Source of the DNA: Pseudomonadota bacterium
GTDB taxonomy: Bacteria; Pseudomonadota; Alphaproteobacteria; Reyranellales; Reyranellaceae
Reading direction: 5' to 3'
Length of the DNA stretch: 17,449 nucleotides
Assembly (NCBI GenBank): GCA_023436825.1
Contig: JAEZHS010000716.1
Span: forward strand, 1 to 17,449
Part shown: piece after piece, positions 12,967 through 17,449 of the stretch
Layout of the letters: each line of letters begins with the position of its first letter
How positions within the stretch are numbered: the stretch's first letter is position 1
Made by a program: the position numbers and the translations under genes
Notes under the pieces: model-generated
Database searches by the model: none
The model's input: only the letters and a program-made list of their open reading frames with translations
Told to the model about the DNA's origin: nothing

Positions 12967-15120
12967 TCAAGCGCCGGCCGGGCGTCGGATCGAATGGTCG
13001 AGCACGATCCGGGCATCGGCGATGTGAACGCCGTCATCGGCCAGGATGACCGGATTGAGGTCGATCTCCGAAATCTCCGGACATTCGGTCATCATCGCCG
13101 ACACGCGGGCGATCAGCGCCGCGACGGGACTCACGTCGATCGGACCGGCGCCCCGGTAGCCGCGCAGCAATTTGCCGACCCGGAGCTCCTGTACCATCTC
13201 GACCGCCATCGCCTCCGAAACGGGCGCCAGGCGGAAGCTCACATCGTCGAGGAGTTCCACGAGCACGCCGCCGGCCCCGACCATGATTGCGGGACCGAAT
13301 TGGGGATCCCGGAAAGCGCCTACGACGAGTTCCACCCTGCCCTGCACCATCGCCGTAACGAGCACGCGGGCGTCGCTGAGCGAAGCCTTCTCGGCTTTGA
13401 CCAGCAGTTCGCGGCATCCCGCTGCGGCGCGGTCCGGGCCTTTGATGCCGAGCAGGACGCCGCCGATATCGCTCTTGTGGAGCGCGCCCGCTGACACAAG
13501 CTTCAACACGACCGCACTGCCGAAGCTCTCGGCCGCGCGGGCGCACTCTTCGGGCGTTCCGACCACCGCCCAACGCGGCACGCTGACGCCCCAGCTCTCG
13601 AGCACGGTCCGCGCCTCGGGCTCCTGGAGCCACGACGATCCGGCATATGCCGACCGGGGCCGGATGCCGTGAGGCACCGGCGCCGCATCCGAGGGCGCGT
13701 CAGGTTCCACCCGCCCGAGACGGCCAGCCTGCACGAGATGGCCGAGCGTACGCGCCGATATATCGACCGATCGGAGGACAGGTATGTGCCGGTCACGAAG
13801 GGCAACCAGTGCCGGGGGATTGGCGTCGGCATGCACCGAATGGACCTGCACCGGCTTTTGGTGCCTATCCGCGATGTCAGCGATCGCGCTTGCGGCGTCG
13901 ATCTCCTGGGGCCGCAATGTGGGGCCGCCCAGCTTCTCATAGCCGCCGAAGTGGCCCACCATCACCGCACCGCCGATGCCGGCGTCGGCAAGGCAGATTT
14001 CGAGCGCCTTGGGAACGACGCCGGGATCGCTCTCGGCCAGGCCCGCGAAGTCGACCGGATTGGACGTCGCACATCGTTCGGGCAGCAGCGCCTGCAGTGC
14101 GCGCCGCGTCGGCTCGGAGAATGTCGGCGTCGCCAGCCCCGCCAAGCCGGCGGCATCGCAGAAGAGCGTGGCGTGACCGCCGCCATCCGTCAGCACCGCG
14201 ACCGAATTGCTCCGCATCGGAACGCGCTTGGTAAGCGCGACCGCAGCCTGCCAGGCTTCCTCCACGTCGAAGGCCCGCAGGATTCCATGCTGCCGCAGCG
14301 CCGCGTCGATCAGCCGATCCTCGCCCGCGAGCGAGCCGGTATGCGACATCGCCGCCCTTCTCCCGCCCTCGCTCCTTCCAGGTTTCAAAATGACGATCGG
14401 CTTGGGAGTGCTCGCCGCGTCGACCAGTTCGCACAGCCGCCGTCCCTCGAGCGGGCCGAAGCCCTCCAGGTACGCCAGCACGACATCGGTTTGCGGATCG
14501 CTCAGGCAGTACTCGATGAGGTCGACCGCCCTGACATCGGCGGCGTTGCCGATCGTCACGGCCCGGCTGAATCCTTGGCCCGTCTTCCTCGACAAGTCGG
14601 CGAAGTCCAATGCGAGGTTGCCGCTTTGGGACACCAAGGCGATCCGGCCCGGCCGCATCTCCCAGCCGACGACGTTGACCCTGGCTGGACCGCTGTAGAT
14701 GCCTGCACAGTTGGGACCCAGCAGTCTTGCTCCGCTGGCCCGCGCAGCACTCGCGAGTTCCTGCTCGACCAGACGACCGCTTTCGCTTGTCTCGCCGAAG
14801 CCGGCGCTGACGACGACTACACCCCGCGCCCCTTGCGCCAGGCTGTCGGCAACGACGCCGGGCACATCGCCAGGGGAGACGATGACGACCGCCAGATCGA
14901 TCGGCCCCGGCAGGTCCCTGACGGAGGGATAGGCCCGTCGGCCCAGGATCTCTCTGGCCTTCGGATGAATGGGATAGAGCGCACCGTCGAAGCCACCCTC
15001 GACGAGGGTCTTCCATCGACGCCCACCCGCCTTCTCGGGCGCCGCCGAGGCGCCGACGAGAGCAATGCTTCGCGGATTGAGGATTGCGTTGAACGCGTTC
15101 GCGGATTCGTTTGACGGCAA
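12967..15120 (-). CDS. Acyl-CoA synthetase, NDP-forming type (acetate--CoA ligase family, fused subunits)
   Basis: A 717-residue enzyme counted from TTG 15120. It has a CoA-binding domain (about 12-140; LNPRSIALVGAS, GPNCAGIY), a succinyl-CoA-ligase-like part (SQSGNLALDF; SHTG with His260, the expected phosphohistidine) and a C-terminal ATP-grasp domain (about 500-717; LHKSDIGGVLLGI, GPAIMVGAGGVLVELLDDVSF, EIDLNPV). These enzymes couple ATP to ADP conversion with acyl-CoA formation from a carboxylic acid, or run in reverse. The frame is open to a TTG at 15207, but that would place the conserved 29-nt block 15163-15191 inside the gene. TTG 15120 has GAGG five bases upstream, and no in-frame ATG or GTG precedes NPRSIALVGAS. 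Substrate is unknown; the neighbouring hydratases suggest an unsaturated or hydroxylated acyl group. Confidence 0.9.
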   Translation of the reverse strand: MPSNESANAFNAILNPRSIALVGASAAPEKAGGRRWKTLVEGGFDGALYPIHPKAREILGRRAYPSVRDLPGPIDLAVVIVSPGDVPGVVADSLAQGARGVVVVSAGFGETSESGRLVEQELASAARASGARLLGPNCAGIYSGPARVNVVGWEMRPGRIALVSQSGNLALDFADLSRKTGQGFSRAVTIGNAADVRAVDLIEYCLSDPQTDVVLAYLEGFGPLEGRRLCELVDAASTPKPIVILKPGRSEGGRRAAMSHTGSLAGEDRLIDAALRQHGILRAFDVEEAWQAAVALTKRVPMRSNSVAVLTDGGGHATLFCDAAGLAGLATPTFSEPTRRALQALLPERCATSNPVDFAGLAESDPGVVPKALEICLADAGIGGAVMVGHFGGYEKLGGPTLRPQEIDAASAIADIADRHQKPVQVHSVHADANPPALVALRDRHIPVLRSVDISARTLGHLVQAGRLGRVEPDAPSDAAPVPHGIRPRSAYAGSSWLQEPEARTVLESWGVSVPRWAVVGTPEECARAAESFGSAVVLKLVSAGALHKSDIGGVLLGIKGPDRAAAGCRELLVKAEKASLSDARVLVTAMVQGRVELVVGAFRDPQFGPAIMVGAGGVLVELLDDVSFRLAPVSEAMAVEMVQELRVGKLLRGYRGAGPIDVSPVAALIARVSAMMTECPEISEIDLNPVILADDGVHIADARIVLDHSIRRPAGA

Positions 15121-15162
15121 GTACGCCTCGTAGACCGGTGTCCCGAACGAGATTACTTGGAT

Positions 15163-15191
15163 TCCATTCTTGTATACAACATGTATTTCAG
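15163..15191 (-). promoter_or_regulatory. Copy 2 of the 29-nt conserved operator/promoter block, upstream of the acyl-CoA synthetase and divergent from the GntR gene
   Basis: This block differs at only three positions from 12920-12948. It holds the perfect palindrome TTGTATACAA (15170-15179) and an overlapping inverted repeat ATACA-ACA-TGTAT (15174-15186). Its downstream edge lies 42 nt before TTG 15120 on the minus strand, and it lies 81 nt upstream of the GntR start on the plus strand, so one site could govern both directions. GT-AT-AC cores occur in operators of FCD-type GntR regulators such as UxuR/ExuR (established for that group). TATACA inside the block could serve as a -10 box for the synthetase gene. 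Confidence 0.68.
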
Positions 15192-15272
15192 AAACATCCC
15201 AGTGCAATTCCTGCGTGAATATTCAGTGCATCCACGCTAAACGACTCGCCCAAGATCAAAGGGATCCAGAAT

Positions 15273-15995
15273 TTGGCCAGGAAGCGTAAGGGCAACAACG
15301 ACGGCCAGCGTCGGCATGGCAGCAGCGCCGGCGCTCTCGCCCCGGGATCCGATGAGAGCCTTGCGGAGCACGCCTACAAGGAACTCGAGCGGAAGATCGT
15401 GACGGCGCAGTTCAAGCCCGGTTCGTGGGTCACGGAAGTCGCCCTCAGCGAGCAGCTCGGGCTCAGCCGCACACCGGTGCGGCAGGCGCTTCAACGGCTG
15501 GCGCAGGCCCGTCTGCTGGAAATCGTGCCTCGGCGCGGGTTGCGGATCACGGAAGTCAATGCCGCCGACCAGCTCCTGCTGCTGGAGTTCCGCCGTGAGG
15601 CCGAGCGGTACCTGGTGGGTCGGGCTGCAGACTGGGCCGACGACCAGGAAAGAGGACGCTTCAAGGAACTGGCCGATGGAATGGACCGAGCCGGGGACGC
15701 GTCCGATGTCGCCGAGCACTACAGGATCGATCTCGAATACAAGCTCCTGTTGGTCAAGGCGGCACGAAACGACTACGCCGGCGACGCCGTTGCGCCCATG
15801 TGGGCGCTGTCACGACGCTTTGCGTGGGTAACGCGCTTCGAAAGGGACATCAGGCGCATGTCGGCTCTGGCCGCCAAGGTCATGAACGCGATTGCAAAGG
15901 GTGATCGCGCCTCAGCCTGCGCGTCCAATGATGCGTACATAGATGGCCTCGTCGGGCTCGCCCAGGCGTCTCTGAAGCTTCACCCCTTCCCGTAG
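15273..15995 (+). CDS. GntR-family transcriptional regulator, FCD (FadR-like) subgroup
   Basis: A 240-residue regulator. A basic, disordered N-terminus (1-28) precedes a winged helix-turn-helix at about 30-95, with recognition region ALSEQLGLSRTPVRQALQRL (57-76) and wing IVPRRGLRITEV. An all-helical FCD effector domain covers about 98-235. Of the usual FCD metal ligands (Asp, His, His, His), Asp153 is present in HYRIDLEYKLLL, but the His positions read Lys157, Ala200 and Tyr222, so metal binding seems lost. The start is TTG 15273 with AAAGGGA about eight bases upstream. It is divergent from the acyl-CoA synthetase operon and close to operator-like block 15163-15191, so it is the likely regulator of that operon, and probably of itself. 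The effector is probably the pathway substrate or its CoA ester (inference). Confidence 0.9.
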   Translation: MARKRKGNNDGQRRHGSSAGALAPGSDESLAEHAYKELERKIVTAQFKPGSWVTEVALSEQLGLSRTPVRQALQRLAQARLLEIVPRRGLRITEVNAADQLLLLEFRREAERYLVGRAADWADDQERGRFKELADGMDRAGDASDVAEHYRIDLEYKLLLVKAARNDYAGDAVAPMWALSRRFAWVTRFERDIRRMSALAAKVMNAIAKGDRASACASNDAYIDGLVGLAQASLKLHPFP

Positions 15996-15996
15996 C

Positions 15997-17449
15997 CTAC
16001 TCCAGCACCGCCGCCTCGCCGGGTCGCGCCGTCGACTTCTTGAGCAGGAAGATCAGCGGCAGCGCCACCAGCGCCACCACCATCATCAGCTTGAAGTCGT
16101 TGGCATAGGCCACGACGGCCGCCTGCTTGGTCACCTCGGCGTTGAGCGCGGCCTTGCCGAGCGTCGTCGCCATGTCCCAGATGCGCCCCGATGCCACCGC
16201 CGCCAGCGCGTCGTTGTAGGGCGTGACGCGGCCCGCGAGCTCGGCATGCACGAGCTGCGTGTTGCGCGTCAGCAGGAAGATCACCAGCGAGATGCCGATC
16301 GAGGAGCCGATGTTGCGCACCAGGCTGTAGAGGGCCGTGCCCTGGGTGCGCAGATGCCCCGGCAAGGTCGCGAAGGTGATGGTGCTGAGCGGCACGAACA
16401 TGAAGCCGAGCCCCAGCCCCTGCAGGATGCCGGTGCGGATCAAGGTCCATTCCGAGACGTCGGGCGTGAAGCCTGTCATCTCCCACAGCACCGCGGCGGT
16501 CAGCAGCAGGCCCGACGCCAGGAGTATGCGTGGATCGACGCGGTTGATCAGGCGGCCGACGATCATCATCGCCACCATGGTGCCCATGCCGCGCGGCGCC
16601 AGCACGAGGCCGGCGGTGACCACGGGATAGCCCATCAGGTTCTGCAGGTAGGGCGTGATCAACGCCAGCGAGGCCAGCAGGATGATGCCGACCACGAAGA
16701 TGAAGCAGAGCCCGATGGTGAAGTTGCGGTCCTTGAAGATCGAAGGATCGATGAAGGGCTGCTTCACCGTGAAGGTCTGCACCAGGAAGAGATAGAAGGC
16801 GAGCGCCGCCAGCACGGCCTCGATCCAGATCTCGGTCGAGGAGAACCAGTCGAGCTGCTCGCCGCGATCCAGCATCATCTGAAACGAGCCGATGGCGATC
16901 GACAGCATGGCGAAGCCGAACCAGTCGAAGCCGGTCCTGCTCGTCTTCGTCTCCGCGAGATACGCCGAGAGGCCGAGGAAGGTGACGATGCCGATCGGTA
17001 CGTTGATGTAGAACACCCAGCGCCAGTTGTAGGCCTCGGTCAGCCAGCCGCCCAGGGTCGGGCCCAGGATCGGGCCCACCATCACGCCCATGCCCCACAT
17101 CGCCATGGCCGAGCCGTGCTTCTCCTTCGGGTACGAATCGAGCAGGACGGCTTGGCTCAGCGGCACCAGCGAGGCGCCGAACAGGCCCTGGACCAGGCGG
17201 AACAGCACCATCTCGGGCAGGCTCACGGCGATGCCGCACAGCACCGAGGCCGCGGTGAAACCCGTGACCGCGATCAGGAACAGCCGCTTCCGGCCGAGCC
17301 TCGCCTCGAGGAAGCCGGTGACCGGCGTCGCGATGGCGGCGGCCACGATATAGGAGGTCAGCACCCAGTTGATCTGGTCGGCCGTCGCCGACAGCGAGCC
17401 CTGCATGTAGGGCAGCGCCACGTTGGCGATGGTCGTGTCCAGCGCCTGC
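15997..17449 (-). CDS. DHA2-family MFS efflux transporter (EmrB/QacA type), N-terminus beyond right edge
   Basis: A 14-helix major facilitator. The frame is open to base 17449; the last codons before the edge read QALDTTIANVALP, the typical end of helix one in EmrB-type proteins, so roughly 15-30 N-terminal residues are missing. The GTG at 17421 is therefore an internal valine, not the start. Motif A appears as GFLEARLGRKR and motif C as GVMVGPILGPTLGGWLTE (the drug-antiporter hallmark), followed by WRWVFYINVPIGI. The C-terminus ends with LLKKSTARPGEAAVLE. The family exports drugs, dyes or metabolites using the proton gradient, often with an EmrA-type adaptor. No adaptor is visible here; it may lie past the edge. 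The stop is one base from the GntR stop (convergent). Functional linkage to the CoA-synthetase operon is not indicated. Confidence 0.93.
   Translation of the reverse strand, partial: QALDTTIANVALPYMQGSLSATADQINWVLTSYIVAAAIATPVTGFLEARLGRKRLFLIAVTGFTAASVLCGIAVSLPEMVLFRLVQGLFGASLVPLSQAVLLDSYPKEKHGSAMAMWGMGVMVGPILGPTLGGWLTEAYNWRWVFYINVPIGIVTFLGLSAYLAETKTSRTGFDWFGFAMLSIAIGSFQMMLDRGEQLDWFSSTEIWIEAVLAALAFYLFLVQTFTVKQPFIDPSIFKDRNFTIGLCFIFVVGIILLASLALITPYLQNLMGYPVVTAGLVLAPRGMGTMVAMMIVGRLINRVDPRILLASGLLLTAAVLWEMTGFTPDVSEWTLIRTGILQGLGLGFMFVPLSTITFATLPGHLRTQGTALYSLVRNIGSSIGISLVIFLLTRNTQLVHAELAGRVTPYNDALAAVASGRIWDMATTLGKAALNAEVTKQAAVVAYANDFKLMMVVALVALPLIFLLKKSTARPGEAAVLE

Noticed and set aside
13669..15114. 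A 481-codon plus-strand open frame opposite the acyl-CoA synthetase.
   Set aside because: It mirrors a gene with complete CoA-binding and ATP-grasp motifs, its own translation has no recognisable domain, and no ribosome site precedes it.

Overview
The window is GC-rich, densely coded DNA with Shine-Dalgarno-led, translationally coupled operons. The protein families and the long palindromic intergenic element suggest a free-living alphaproteobacterium, probably Hyphomicrobiales or Rhodospirillales (a Bradyrhizobium- or Reyranella-like soil or plant-associated bacterium). The genus is inference. No rRNA, tRNA, CRISPR array or transposase was seen.

Layout. (1) Positions 1-2576 hold envelope and secreted proteins of unknown role: a left-truncated membrane/coiled-coil protein (minus), two small exported proteins (plus), one of them built of four elastin-like 13-residue repeats, and an OmpA-like exported protein (minus). 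(2) A palindromic repeat at 2621-2692 closes the next unit. (3) Positions 2688-7941 (minus) are a complete peptide/nickel-type (Opp/Dpp/Nik) ABC importer in the order binding protein, two permeases, two ATPases, with overlapping or 4-nt junctions. (4) Positions 8175-15120 (minus) are a second unit: an NDP-forming acyl-CoA synthetase, two MaoC-fold hydratase-like proteins, and a spermidine/putrescine-type ABC importer (ATPase, binding protein, two permeases), with several coupled junctions. (5) A divergent GntR/FCD regulator lies at 15273-15995. (6) A DHA2-type MFS efflux protein runs off the right edge (15997-17449).

The most interesting part is region 4-5. A 29-nt block, 26/29 identical in two copies (12920-12948 and 15163-15191), stands before the acyl-CoA synthetase gene and again before the hydratase-transporter genes. 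Each copy has a GT-AT-AC palindromic core of the kind bound by GntR-family regulators, and the GntR gene is next door. The simplest reading is a small regulon that imports an unidentified organic acid or amine-linked acid, makes its CoA thioester and processes it with an unusual hydratase pair. Both hydratases carry substitutions at the classical MaoC catalytic Asp/His positions (Asn37/His42 in one, Ser37/Tyr42 in the other), and the regulator has lost the His ligands expected of a metal-binding FCD domain. The substrate is not deducible from the sequence.
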